Shown here: piece by piece, positions 13,507 to 29,131 of the stretch | Position numbering within the stretch: position 1 is the stretch's first letter | Layout: each line of letters starts with the position of its first letter | Assembly (NCBI GenBank): GCA_018873245.2 | Contig: JAEMBT020000002.1 | Location: 9,832,001-9,896,000 of the forward strand | Reading direction: 5' to 3' | DNA: 64,000 nucleotides | Source of the DNA: Archegozetes longisetosus | Taxonomy: Eukaryota > Arthropoda > Arachnida > Sarcoptiformes > Trhypochthoniidae | The notes under the pieces: generated by a model | The model's input: only the letters and a program-made list of their open reading frames with translations | Told to the model about the DNA's origin: nothing | Databases searched by the model: none | Translations under genes and position numbers: made by a program

Positions 13507-16500
13507 TAATACAACTCTCTTATAGCTTATCTGTCTTATTGCAAAATAACAACTGCATAATTGGTACAATTTGAGCAAAGATTAATTTGATGTTGTCGTC
13601 TTGAACAAAATATAAAACGAGAAAGTTTGAATGAAATAAGAAAATAGTAGTTAATTGATTAGTAGTTTATTTGAAGCAATCGTTTTTTCAATCTTTGGGT
13701 TAAATCCAAATATATTTTAAGAGTTATCAAACTCTGTTTTGTTGACTCACCAGCTCTATAAAAGTTATGCAGAAACAGAGCTTTTCAAACAATTTCCTAA
13801 TTTTACGCTATATTTAGATGAACTCAAGTTAAATCTGATTCTCACGCTTTCTAGAGAATAATTATTCGTCAGATTATTCTACAATATAATCTTTTAACCT
13901 TTCACATCAAGTCTAAGTGTATTTGAAGCCAATTGATTTTCAATAATATCTTCATCCCCAATGCTAAATATTTGACATTCAAACACTAATATATAAGGAA
14001 AGATTTCCACCGAATTAATTCCAAATGAATTATTAAACGAATAGAAAATAAAAAGAAAAAAAATTAGAAGTTGTAAAAATAGAGTAGAGTTAGAGATGGT
14101 GGAATTGGTGTGAAGTTAGGATTGAGTAAGGGTTGGGTTGCGTAATAGGCTTTACAGCCAAATTGAAAGTGACAATGATTACCCCATTGAGAAAGTAGTA
14201 GAGCTAGTTTTAGGAAACTCATAAGAAAACATGTATTATTAGCCTAATATTTCATAAACTCTCTCCTTTTCCTATTTGCTCGTTTATATCACAATCAATA
14301 ACTCGATTGACTAAACAAATGTTTGAATAACTAAAATTAAAAGTTGGCACTGATTTCTCTGATCTGAATGAGTGAAAACTGCAGATTTGAATTGATCTGG
14401 CAAATATTTGCTAGTAGTTTTTAGGGTAATGTTGTTGTTTTCAATGATAGTTTAGATGAAATATTTTTAATATTACGTACGAATAACACTCCTTGTAATG
14501 CATCTCAAGTGACTTAATAGGATTGGCATTCAAGACAAGGCCATAGATTTTAGCTATTGATTGAGTTTTTGTAATTTATTTAATACTTCAATTTGACGCT
14601 TAATTGCAAAGGATTGTTTTTATTTAAATGTCTTGCGTTTAGTCACTGATAGTAGTAGTGAATGACAGACAATTTTCTATTCAATTACTTTTATTGAGCA
14701 CAAACATTAAATACAAATATTACTTAAATAACGTACTTATCGCTGACTCATACGCTCTTTTGCTATTTTATTTCTCGTCAATTACTTATTTTGACGTTTT
14801 CATTTGAATTTACAATTTCATCTTGAGTTCGTTTAATGAATGGCAGCAATTATATAATAACAGGAAATTTGATAATTTGAATTTAGCCGTATATGAATGA
14901 TATACTATGTCCAGATTCTCACAAGTTACAAATACTTATATTGAAAATGCATCACTCCTTCCAATCTAAAACTAAATAATTACATTAAACCTGAGTTTCA
15001 CTCTCCTCTTAACCATCTCTTATAATTACATCTTAATTATATCCTAAACAAAACACTAGTTTGCAAGCGTTTAATAGATTCAATGATGTTCGTGTCCAAA
15101 GTTTCCTTCACTTGAAATTTATATAATGAGGAAAAGAGTCGGTTCACGTAACTCGCTAATAAATAAATTGATTTGAAAGATATTGTTTTCCTAAATGATA
15201 AATTATATAAATGTTTTGCAAAAATGTTTTCCCAATTTTCTCTTTAAGATAAGACTAAACTTGGAATTAGGAGTAAATATATTAAGACAAATATTTGATG
15301 AATACTTAGAATAATTTTCCATAAATGTTAATTTGAATGATAAGCAATATTATAATACATAATGTATTAATTATAGAAATTAACTTAACTATTGATTGTT
15401 TCATTTGGGTCATGAGTCGCAAAATGTTTACTCATTCCTCAGTTCTTATTAATCCTATTGTTAATAACTAAACAAACACTTCTATTTCAACTCAATTTTG
15501 GTCAACAATTGAATTGAAAATTCCTAATCAAAATTCTTAATCAATTTTGTCAGGTCACAAATTGGGGACGTTAGTCTATAGAACACGTGTCTTAGTCAAT
15601 CAATTGTAGTTATAGTTTACAGCAAATTCAAGTTTCAATACACTAACTGCTTGTTATACTATTCCACAGTTTGTTCACTCTAACAATTTCATTTTTATTG
15701 TTTACATATTTGAAATATTTTCAAATATTTACATATTTACATATTTACTAGAGCTCTAATAAAGTTATGATATTACTGTTGAAGAGATGAAGTAGTGATG
15801 TGTTCATTGAACGAAGTAGTGATGTATTAATTGTAGATGTGCACAAATATTAGAAACCATATAAAGGGCTAACGAACAACATATTAGGCATTTAATGATC
15901 CAAAAAGGGATACCCGAGCGCTTAATGTCATCTATTTCGCACGATGGTTATTAAACAGTTGTTCAACTAAATAGAGCATTATCTTACCCATTAAACTAAC
16001 ATTTCATATAAACCCTCTTTCTCTTTGACTCAAACTTGTCTTTTTTGCCACTTCTCTGGTATTACTTTAGGCTATTATATAAGTCTCTTCTCTATTATTG
16101 ACGATCTTCTAGTACTAAAAAAGAATGTCATTTGATAATATCTTTGGAACTAGCAATTGAATAACAGATATGATAATTTGGAATTCATATAAGCTTTTAT
16201 GATCTCAATAACTAAGAGGTATCAATGTCTCAATGGCTATCTTGAGAAATAAAATAATGCAATCCCTCTTTATAACAAAATGCATTATTCAAACTTTATA
16301 AATATTAGAGTATGGTATTTCTGAGAAACTACTTCTCGAGATCTCCAGACTCGAACCTCGAACACATTTTACCTACAGACTCGACAACTCTCGATCCCAA
16401 ATAATGTAAAAATAATATAATGGAAAAACCCAATTACTCATCAACTTACTTAGTCTAATAAAATACATTAAATATAGGAGTAATCGTCAAATAAATAATT

Positions 16501-19500
16501 TTCAATTTAATGTGACAAGCTCAATCTAATTAACAATTGAGCATTTCATGAATTAATTTATGATAAAATAAGGTCTTTAGTCATTTGTGAACATTTCAAT
16601 TTTGAATGATTGATCAAATATTTATTCTGAAACTGAGCTGCTCAATCAATTTAGTTAGCGAAAATTAAAAGGTTGAAATTTTACAAAATTAACAATTAAT
16701 CAAGGCAATCAAATGAATGAAATATTTTTGTGGACTCGAACTTGTCGAGATCGAAAGATACCTCTAGACTGGAAACTCAATACCTTCCTCTAATATAAAT
16801 AAATATGAATATCTAAAAATGTCGACAGCAAGTCATTGAACATTTGATTGTATTCATGACAGAATCAATGAATTTACTAAACATTATATTTTCGGTTCAA
16901 CATCATCTCCACTCGACATATTTAAAGCTAGTCGTAAAACTCCTCTTTTAAAAAAATTGTTTTGCAAATAATTGCCATCAATTAGTAGTAAGCCGAAAAT
17001 GTTTTTCAAAAAGAAATTAGCAATTAGTTTAGGAATATTTTAGTGATTTATAGTTGGCATAATTTAGAAAAATATGAAAATAGTGGCATCTTAGTCAAGT
17101 ATATAAGATATAAGATGTAAGAGTAATCAGGTTTTATATTGAATATATAAATAGACCGGATTGATGTGAGATTTCTTATGCTTCCTAAGAGACCAGCAAA
17201 TATTATAGCATTATGTTGAATAAGCATTTAAAGGTACACTCAACTCATTTTTACTGTCAATTAAAAAATAAACGTATAAAAAATTAAACTGATTGGCGTT
17301 ATGTGAAATATTTTCAATGTTGAGTGTAAGGGATTTTGGTTGCGCTCTGCCCAGAGGGCAAACACTTAGTCTGTTAACTCATAAAAGTTGGCAATAGCTA
17401 TAAATAGCTTGGTTAGGATACAAACCTAACAGAGTTATGTAAGAAAGGAATCCTATTATTTTCGATGAATAAACTTTTACTTGAATTTTCTTTTCAATTA
17501 TAGTTATTTGTTGATCATGTTTTCTCTTCTATTTTTCAAATCCAGTTTACAATTGAACTTGAGTTTATAATCAAATTAGGCTATCCGTTTAGTGCTATCA
17601 CCATTTACTCATCGAGCAATCATTAGTAGACGCTCAACAATTTCTATTTGACACTATTTTCTTTTCACAGCTCATTCCATACAGATTCTCGATTATATGA
17701 GATTTAATTATAATGTTTGGCACAGTATATGGATTGTGTTGTATGCTTCTTCTGTCTAATTGTTTTAGCTAATGAAGAAAACAAGTGTGAAATAGTAAAT
17801 GCAAAGCTCTTGTGTTGATTAAATATTTGTGATGGTTTGAAAGTTACTCAATTTTTTTAATCATCTATTCAGATATCAATTTTAAACTCTCACTTAATTG
17901 TCGTTTCATGTTTAGGGTCGTAAACCTATTAATTAGTCCTACTTAATAAAAATTGTTGACCCTATTTGGCCATCAATTGTTAGAATCGATAAAACTAGCG
18001 AAAGTCTAGAAATGGATCTTTTAGGAAACTAGTGATAAGAAACAATTAAATGGTTGGTATCCATTGTTGTATATTATATGTGAGTTACGTAATTTGTGTT
18101 CATACTACAGTAGATTCAAAGTGAAATAGAGAGCTGAAAACGTGACGCCAAACATGTATTGTTCAAAAAATTCGTAATCGAGGGGCAAAATAGTGAAAAT
18201 AGTTTATAGTATTGTATGATTTATCGGAAGTGCTAAAAATGATCTTATCCTTGAAAATGATCCTTAAATATTTACAATATTTAAAAACATGCTATTATTT
18301 AGTATGAGTCATAACTTGATTGGTAATAAAAATGCTATGTTGTTTGGTTTTGGGATATTTTTAGTATTATAAATCTTTTAAAATGAATAAAACCATAGCT
18401 AATAAACAAATGAATCATTTAAGCCTTATTTTAATAAGCTTCAAGATGGTATTATCTCATTTTTATATCTGCATTTTTCTGCAACAGTACTTGCATTGAA
18501 TGATTCATATTTCCGTAGAAAGTTGTTAAATCATTGCTCACTTTTTTATCACTACTATAAATGTACACAACAGTACTTTTATCTTATGTCAACTTAAACA
18601 ATGTTTGCTTTTATTCTTTGATTCTTCAGTTTTCAAATGATTTACATCTAAATGAGAGGAATGACTCGAGTCTTTTATTTGATATTCGTTATGAACAAAT
18701 TAGAAATTAGAAAGTTTTTAAAAATTGATTCTACATTATCATCGTTATTATTAATTAATGTATGAAACTTAAAGTTCAAAAGTCATACTTTAAAAATAAT
18801 ATTCTATTTAAAAACTATGCTTCATAGAGATATTTATAATTTATTTCAGTTTCTCTCAATAATTAATTCATTTCGAAAAACGTAAAATAGTTTTAAATAA
18901 CTACTAAACTTGTAGTGAAACCATAGTTGACTGAAGCAAATACTGGCTTGTTTAAAATGTTCTAATTAACTGTTGAATGCAATTTTGGCCAACTTTGTTT
19001 CTATCAGTTATTCACTACTTTGTGAATGTTTACTAAAACTTGTTTTATTCATTGAGTAAACTTGAATCGAAACAAAAATTAATATGAAAGTTGAGTAAAA
19101 TAAGTGGTTATTTTAAAATAGTAAATGAATAATGGATAAAAGCTAGAGAAAATTGAAAATTCAGACAGGATTCAAATTGAAAATCAATAAAATTACCATA
19201 TTTTATTACAAGTTGCTCAATTCCAAGATTGTCATTAGCAATAATGAGAACCTTCACCAATACCTTAATCAAACAATAAATCTATTAATCAGTTATGCTT
19301 TTATTCAAATATTTAATAAACATGAATCAGTTTTATTCTTTATAATTAATTTTGACATTGCTTTTTATTGTTATGTTCAAGTTGAATTTCGGAAATTAGA
19401 ATTTGAGTCAAGTTTTCATAGTATTTTGGTTGTAAACGTTTATTGCGATTTAGGAGTGCGTTAGATGCATACAAATCTACTAGTTACAAACAAAAATTAT

Positions 19501-20713
19501 TAGCTAGTACTAAATTCATACAATGCTAACTCAGCCTTAGTTTTGTTACAGTTCAATAACAATACTATACAATTCTAATATTATTTTCTCTTCTATCAAT
19601 TTGCTTTCCTTTTAGTACACATAACATGCATTTGTCTGCTTTCATGTCTTATCTAAATATATGAACACATATTTAATGCATAAAACTTATTCATCGAACC
19701 GCTTCTTAAATATCCTTTAAAAATGAAACAAAATATTCAGTCACTTAATAAGGAAACCGTTTGACTCAACAGACAATTGGAGAAAAATGTTGTAAAGATG
19801 ACTTTGGTCTATAGTTGAAGTTTCGTGATATAAATTAGATATGAAAAGTTAGATATAAATAGGTTGTCATTAATTTTTTGCTGGTATAAAAAAGTAAATT
19901 TACCATCGATTTCTCAGAAAAGGAGAGCTCACACTTAAATGTAAAATAGATTAGCAATTGATAGATACTTTAGGAACTGATTCATACTTGAAGTTTATGT
20001 AAGAAAACAAAGTCTAGAAGCTTAGTATTTTGTTTATTTGAACTATTGTTTTAAGCCAAAACGATTATATGATAAGATAAACTATTTTCGATATTTTCTA
20101 TCGCATCAACTTTCACAATAAGTGGACTGCAAATAACCTGTCATCTCACTGATTACCTTCTCACTCAATCCTCTCCTTATTTAAACTACTATATAGTCTT
20201 TGAGACGTTTTGTGAACCAAAAATTGTTGTTACTCCAAAACAACTCCATATTATAATCAATTTAATCAATTTTGTACATCTATGGAACAGAGAAATGTTG
20301 GCTAACACTTTTGCAATTGAATGTTGAAATTGTGATTTTTCAAAGTAATAAAAATCGCCCACCTTCATAAGTAAGTTTAGGAGCATGAATAATACAGATT
20401 TCATACTCAACAATCGATGCATTGAGTGGTTTATAGTATTTTAGTGGAAAAGCAAATATTGAAAGATTGTGATTCAAATAGAAACTGTTCACTATCAAAC
20501 TAATTAATAATAATGAGTCATTAGATTTGATGTGATTGCATCTTTTCGTATATGGTAATGAGTGTATACATCAATTTGTATTTCCTTTTAAGAAAACAAT
20601 GTCCACATAACGTCTATTTAGTTAGAGGAAAACAATTTAACACATCGTCTCAACGCTTCTAACAAATCAGATATTTCAAGTCAGATATTTTTATTAATTG
20701 CACTTTTCAGTAC

Positions 20714-20797
20714 AAATTACGTATGAACTGGACCAGAAGTGAATAGTATTTCTATAAATTACGTATGAACTGGACCAAAAGTCAATAGTATTTCTAT
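20714..20797. repeat. 42-bp tandem duplication
   Basis: Two adjacent 42-bp units starting AAATTACGTATGAACTGG differ at only about two positions, indicating a recent local duplication. No coding role is evident. Confidence 0.85.
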
Positions 20798-21587
20798 AAA
20801 TGAGTATTAGCAATAATTTTGCTCTATTGAACGTTATTACTATCGTAAATTGTTGAAAGCCTTGTTTTCAGTTTGTCTCAAATGGTAGATTAGTTTGAAT
20901 TCGTTATAAAATTATCTCGAAGTGCTTTTCTATTATCAAATAAGTCTAAGTCGTTAAGATATATCTGGATTTATTGCAGAAAAACATTTGAACTGAACAA
21001 ATATGATTAAATTCTTAGTGTTTATCATGTTGTTATCACAACTATTTTTGGCGAACATAAGTTATTTTTTACAAAAAATCATAGCTAATTTATCGAAAAA
21101 TTTTCAAATTCAGTACTAATATCAGTTGAAATAAGAGGTGAGCTGGAAAGAAAAAGTTGATAAATGTATAATTGTATTATGGAGGTATTGAATTGACGTT
21201 ATCGTTATTTATGAGATATCTGCATAGCATTTATAACAAACAGACAAACAGATATGGAAAAGCGTAACTGAGAGACAGTATACAATTAAAGGGCTTGGAA
21301 ACTTATTTAATCAGTTTCCTTCTGGCCCATAAAAGCCCACTTGTCATAACAGGAGAACAGCTCTTAGATCTAACTTAGTATAAATCCAAACTATAGTACT
21401 TAATGTAGTGATAGTTGTTACTTATGGTTATGAGTTATCGACTATCGACCTGCCATTTTGGTGTCAACTTATCCTAGAGTTTGATGCCTTAAGCTTCATA
21501 GATAAGGGACTCTAACCAACCAAGTATTTGAACACTGAATAGCTTAAGTGAACAAAATCTTTGTACCAAATCCACTGGTATTTTACT

Positions 21588-21615
21588 GGGGTCTGGGGGT
21601 TCAGGGCTGTGGGGG
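21588..21615 (+). promoter_or_regulatory. G-quadruplex motif upstream of the KLF exon
   Basis: Four G runs (GGGG, GGGGG, GGG, GGGGG) are separated by 3-4-base loops, a textbook intramolecular quadruplex pattern and very unlikely by chance in DNA this AT-rich. It lies about 740 bp before the KLF exon acceptor on the coding strand. A promoter or intronic regulatory role is inference. Confidence 0.6.
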
Positions 21616-22351
21616 AGTCAGCCTTTATAGGGAGACAGTTCAAGGGCAAGAAGACATGATTCGTTTTTTTCTACTTTCATAATAAATTGCCTGAGGCTGT
21701 TTAGAAGTTTTAAATGCCTTTATGTTGCCATTCTATGGCATCCATGCAAATGTGTCATAACAATCATAATAACTATTACCTTAACTTTCCACTCTAACAC
21801 CTATTCCATAATCATTTGTTCGGTTTATATCGAAATTAACTTAACATCAATTCTATTGGCACTTTGTATGGTAGAAATGAGACACGACTGTATTTGTCAC
21901 ATAATGCTTTCAGTTAAGCTTTTATTATATTTTCCATAATTTGATGTTAGAAATGGTACTATCGTGAGTGTGTGGGTTCGACCGAATAAAGTGTTCCCAC
22001 ACTAACGAACCTAACATTTAGAACAGTGTATCTCAAACTACTTTTCTTATCAATAATTGAGGTCTCTATCAGTCATAGAGCTCAATATTATTGTCAATAA
22101 TAACTGCTTGCTAGCTTAATTAATCACAACTGAAAGTAATCTATTGGTAACATCAAATAACTTGATTATCTTCCAAATTATTTCCTAATTCTGTATTGAC
22201 TTCCTTCTAGTGAATCCTGAAATAATCGCTAATTTGATTATTTTTAATCAATTTGGTCGATACCAATCACTAGTGTTATACTTTCCCAAAAACCTAAAAA
22301 TAGACAAATCATAGCATTCACACCAAATAATAATGGATTTCATTTTTTTAG

Positions 22352-23780
<1,429 letters not shown>

Positions 23781-25401
23781 TAATGTCATTTTGTGCCAAT
23801 TTTGCAGACATTCAATCCTTATCTTTTAGTCATCATTAATTCATCGATAATTAACGTGTCTGCCAAAACACTGATCACAATATCCATTCTTCGAAAGCGG
23901 AAATTCTAAATAACTTAATCAAATCTATCAGTATTTGTCATCGAGTTTATTGTCTTAACTGAATTGGATGAAGGAAAGGATTAAACGGAGTTTAGATATG
24001 AATCAAATTCACTGCGAAACAACTCAAATCAAAACATTTAATTCACATAAATATCTAATCAATTAGTGTATCAAAAGTATTGTAATTCAGGTTTGATCGA
24101 GTTTAGAAATTTGGTGGAGTCACACAACTGATGAGCAAATGAGATGATGCCGAGAACTGATTGAAGCTTTGGACTTATGAGCAAGCGAGACGAATCCCGA
24201 AAGCGAATCAAACTTTGAACTTACGACCAAACAGAAGCAATATTTCCGCTTTTAGTTTATTGCCAGTTATCATGTCATAAGAATATCATAATCATATTGA
24301 AGTAAAAAATGTTATTCTATCGCTTTTATGCTGTGGTGCGTAATTGTACTGTGATTGTCATGTATATAAAACAATGAATTACACCTTCAACTTAGGCATC
24401 ACATTTACATAAAATTCACTAATTATTCGATTAATCTGATTGTATGTAATGACTTATGTGAGAATATTATTCTAATGTAATCATCAGTTTTAGTCAACTT
24501 TCTCCATAATCAGTCAATGGTTAGAGTATTTGGAGAAACTATCTGTCGAATAGCAGCGCGCCATTGGTGTCCAACTGCTTCCAACTTTGATCTAACGGTG
24601 CTTTTGTGAAACGCTTTTGCTTATTGCAGATTTTGAGCCAACAAATAGAAGTTGTAAATGAGATAATCGTTGAATAGACTGTAATAATATTCTACAAAAG
24701 TTGTATTTGAGTCGTATTACTTCAGCTTCTAATGAGCACAAGCCTTAACTATGATATACTTATTCCAATTTACCTAAACATTATCGATCATTTGATCGAC
24801 TATTTCCAAATATGTCTGTTGCAGTATTCCTATTCAATACGAATCACTTATTCAAACTAAATATAACTCTATTAACAGTTAGTTATAACTGACTGTTAAT
24901 TATAAAAATGATGAGAAATGAGTTAAAAACTAATCTGAAAATACGTTAAAAACTTTTCTAAGCGAATGACAAAAACTGGGATTGTAAAGGATAAAGACTT
25001 GAATACAACGTTTGGAAATCATAGGCCATTAACGTGCAAAACAAATATTGTAAATACACTCATAACTAAACTTATAACACGCTTCACAATCATGTCATGA
25101 ATAAGACGTGTTTCTAATCGTATTTATTGGTACTTCTCATCTAAAGTGTTGGACCAATGAATGAATTGATATGAATAATTGAATTTAAATTAATAGTCCT
25201 ATTTGTAATTTTGACCATTTTTCAGCTACAATTTTAAGTGCTCTATAAGAGGAGTCTAACTGTAAATGTTATTTGCAATGTTTTCTTTTTAATATCGTAT
25301 CAAATTGAATTTTCAATTTTCTTTTATTCTACATCGAATCAGTTTTTGAGCTCTTTATTTATATACCACACTCTTCTTATCCGTTTCTTTTTCTAAAATA
25401 A

Positions 25402-25510
25402 GTCCAGGTTTTATGGTCTAATCCCAAGCCAGATTAGGCTTTATGGTCCGATCCGAACACCAGTTCAGGTTCTGTGGTCTGATCTGAGAGAAGTTCGGGT
25501 TTTATGGTGC
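25402..25510. repeat. 30-bp minisatellite, about four diverged copies
   Basis: The core (A/G)GGTTTTATGGTCTGATC recurs at about 25411, 25441, 25472 and 25501, a period of roughly 30 bp. It is notably more GC-rich than its surroundings. Confidence 0.75.
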
Positions 25511-26351
25511 GTAATATGAGCAAAGTATATAAACGTTTAATCCATTATTATATATAAATATAAGAATATTTATTTTAACAAACGTTATTTCTATTTTGTT
25601 CATCTTTTCGATTTGAATATTAAATTTCGATATAATATAAATTTATGATAATGTTATTTAAGTATTTAGGTTTTGTAATATAGCACTTGTCTAAAGAGGT
25701 TTTTTACGACATTTCTCTTCAATGAAATTTGGAGAAACTATTATCATGTTTCTCGTGTCTCTCCTGTCAACTTTGCAATTATATTGTATAATAAAAGCTG
25801 AATTATCCTTTTAATATGATTTTATAGAAACTCTTCATTATATGAATAAAGTCCGCAACAATAGATTCTATCAAATTTATTCGAATAGATAGTAACTAAA
25901 AAGTTGAAATATCAAGTCCATAACCATCGTAGTCTTCAAATATCTCATTGAAACAGTTTATTGACGAAATCAATTAAAACAAAGTAAGAAATGAATTGAA
26001 AAAGAAAACAGATATTATCTAACGAAGAGATGAGGGAAACCTGTGATGTTGTTTTGATAAAAGAAATGGTTTATAAAAGAATGTGTTGAGTATATAAAAG
26101 AGCTCTGAGTTGTAAATTCTGATTAAACATTTAAAGCATACAATAGTGAGGATTGAATTAAATGTTGACAATACTAACAATTTATTGCATAAAACAAATA
26201 ACTTGGAAAACTTAATCAGTTGACAACTGAAAGCGTCTAATTGAAAGTATACATGATTTAAAGCAGATATGATTGCAGCAACACTTTTGCTAATCTTCTA
26301 GTTTTGCTCCAATACGCCCCAAATAAATTTGCTGTAACTGTTCAAAGTGTC

Positions 26352-26416
26352 ACTTAAACGGCTAAATATCATAATTAAACGGCTAAAACATCATAATTAA
26401 AGGGCTAAACATCACA
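26352..26416. repeat. 21-22-bp minisatellite, three copies
   Basis: Three units built on TTAAACGGCTAAA-CATCATAA follow each other with small differences. Confidence 0.8.
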
Positions 26417-29131
26417 ATTTAAGAGAAAGTTTAATTTGATTAAGTCTGACACTAAGTAATTTACTTGACTTCTATTGACTCCCTCTAAGCAGTTGTCGAT
26501 TTGAAACTTAGATTCTGATCACTTAGATTCTGATGGGTCAAAAGGAAGAGATTTAGGCTAAGCTTAATATTCTGTATTGACTTAGAAAGAAAGAGAAGTG
26601 ATGTTATGCTTTGAATTGGAAATCACAAGAGTATTTCCAAATTATTATTGATTTATGCGAGTTTCAAAGTATTGTTGTTTTAATTTAATCTAAGACTATA
26701 TTTAAGTTGAGTGCCTTAGCAGACGACTCCTCAAAGTAATTGCAGTGAATTAAGCTCTTATTTGATGTTTGGATTGAGAAAGACCTGCAAAGCCTATCGA
26801 AGCGCTGCATCAAATATATGTATACCCATTAAAGCAAATCTGCCTTTTATAACACCCAAACACTCAACGGCAACACATCTATTCCAATACAGTCAATATT
26901 GTTTTAATACTGAATTAGGTGTGCCTTTAATTTGATTCTAGAGGTTTGTAGAGCATATTTGCTTTATTGTTATACATATGCAAATCTTTGCTAAACAGCG
27001 GGTATAACTTATTACTAATTATACATACTTTCTAAGCATTACCGTTTTGCTATCCTATAAATATATGTAGAGCTAATAATTAATAGTGTTTTATGTTATT
27101 GTTATGTAAACGTGATAAACAAGATAATAAAAACACTCTTATTTCCATTTGTTTCTCTCTTTTCTTTATTCATTTTTAACTTTCATTTTTGTTATAAGTC
27201 ATTGCTTCACACCGATCTCCAACTTAAGTCTTTAAGTATTATTTCTGTTAAGTATTTGAGGAATGTTCAATACAAATGAGCTTAAAACTAAAATCTACCA
27301 GCTTTTATTGATAAAAATAACAATTCAAATCCACAACCATTGCCTAACTGACGCCAATGGTTTAGGTACATTTTCCTGCTAACCTTTTTGGTACGATTTA
27401 ATCGCTTCAACTGAAGCTCTAAATTTCTTAGTCTTTAACTTCTTAGTCAACCAATTTCAGTATTAAGTGAGGTTTGCTGTTCAGATCAGATTTACTTCAC
27501 TTAATACTTTCAATAATACTTTCGATTGTGATCAGAATTGATTACATATGCTTTTAGGATAAAAATCAATAAATCTGTATTTTCACATAAGAGCCAATGA
27601 TAGCAACTTTATTTTGTTGGCAATAGAAATGAAGATATTGACACAATTTTTGAATACTCATAACCATCATTCGAAATGTATTTTTTGGGCTATTTTTACG
27701 AGTACAACATTTGCCAATTGCAAAGCTGTTGTCGTCAAATACTATCGCCAACAACTTATGCTTGTTTTATCTTCAACAACAAATCGATATCTCTATTAAA
27801 AATGTCTCAAATTCATATTTTGCTTTACGGATTCAATATTCAATTTGATGCCTTATGAATATACCCCTACTTTCTATCCTTTTCTCTTCTTTCAGTTCAA
27901 CTTAAGTCTAGACAAATCGGTTAAGACTAAAACAGATGATTAGACTCACTCTTCAAACTTAATCAATTAAATTAGTTGTGACCAAAAGGCTTACTTATAT
28001 TGAGGAATATGATACGCAGAATATTCTCAATAAAATTGACTTCTTTTAGCTGACATATAATCAATGGTTTTTAATTATAAAATCTATAAATACTTTAATT
28101 AAAAAGTATTCGATTCAAGTTTAAATTGTAATTACAATCCTTTTCAGTAATTCAATTGGAATAGTTTCCAATACTAATAAATAAAATTCATTACTCAAAT
28201 TCTATTATTCCATAAACTTCTCATAGTTTTATCGATTTTAGATTTAAATCTATAGATAATTAATTGAATAGCGAAATAAAGTGAAATTCAGACAACACTA
28301 TATCAGAAATATGATGTCTGAGAACGAATATCCAGCAAATCACTAGTATTTTACAAATTTCAACCAAATCCATATAAATGAATATTTAACTGAAAATTTC
28401 AAATCAAAATTTTCGATATATTGAGTTAAATATGTAATAAAGTTTTTTCGTTACTTTCTCCGACCATAAATTTGATGAGTCATTAAAACAAATCTATTCC
28501 TGAAGCAATTTTGGATAAGTGCATAAACTGATAGAGGAGTCGGTCTCGACTGAGTCTCACTCAGTTCTGGCCTTCAAGTCTAAATTCTAATTTAAGCACA
28601 CGTTTTCTGAATCGCAAGTTCTGACACACAGTATAACGTTGTAGTAATATATGACAAATATTGTCTTTCAAAGTTGCCAATTTCTTCTGTTTATACATTT
28701 AGTCTGAAAAGAAAAATTCATTCAAATTAAATATACATTCGATAATTGAACAAAAATCTAAAGTTTTTTGCGTTAAATAATATACTTTGTATTTATTTCA
28801 TCAATAATTTGTTGTAAATAAACCACCGGATTATTTGAATACAATATTGAGTATAATATATAAATGGTTAATGGTTTTGACGAATAATAAAAAATTGTGA
28901 TCGTAATTAAGAATAAAAGCACAAATGATCATAACTTGCAAACAATGAAACTTCTGATAACTTAAGTATTTCTAATTTAATGAATCCAATATCAAAAATA
29001 CATTAGAGAAACATTATCTGATTTTCCGACACATAAGTTTGGAGTATGAGATGAGATTTCTTGTTGTCGCAACAAATTAATATTCATTTTTTGAGCAAAT
29101 ATTTCAAATATTTACTCCAAATCTCTAGCAT

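Larger units (their letters stand above)
1..22351. other. gene-free AT-rich DNA, probable upstream/intronic region of the KLF gene
   Basis: No open reading frame here shows recognisable protein character; the longest (19153-19464, 103 aa) is low-complexity AT-driven sequence. The KLF exon at 22352 starts at a splice acceptor, so an upstream exon must exist, and much of this stretch is probably its first intron. I looked for the expected first KLF6/7 exon (ending near Glu-Tyr-Trp before a GT donor) and did not find it. The stretch holds microsatellites, small tandem duplications, one MITE (13329-13506), a cruciform (1033-1080) and a G-quadruplex motif (21588-21615), listed separately. Confidence 0.6.
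23781..29131. other. 3' UTR of KLF plus intergenic DNA
   Basis: No supportable coding region. The proximal part is likely the KLF 3' UTR. Small tandem arrays lie at 25402-25510 and 26352-26416. The overlapping small ORFs around 27566-27858 run on both strands in AT-rich sequence and show no family features. Confidence 0.6.

Noticed and set aside
19153-19464. 103-aa plus-strand ORF
   Set aside because: AT-driven composition rich in Asn, Ile, Phe, Lys, no family motif, no splice context; a chance ORF in AT-rich DNA.
21966-22012. GGTTCGACC with pairing GTGTGGG/CCCACAC arms as a tRNA
   Set aside because: No acceptor, D or anticodon arm can be drawn; only a simple hairpin remains.
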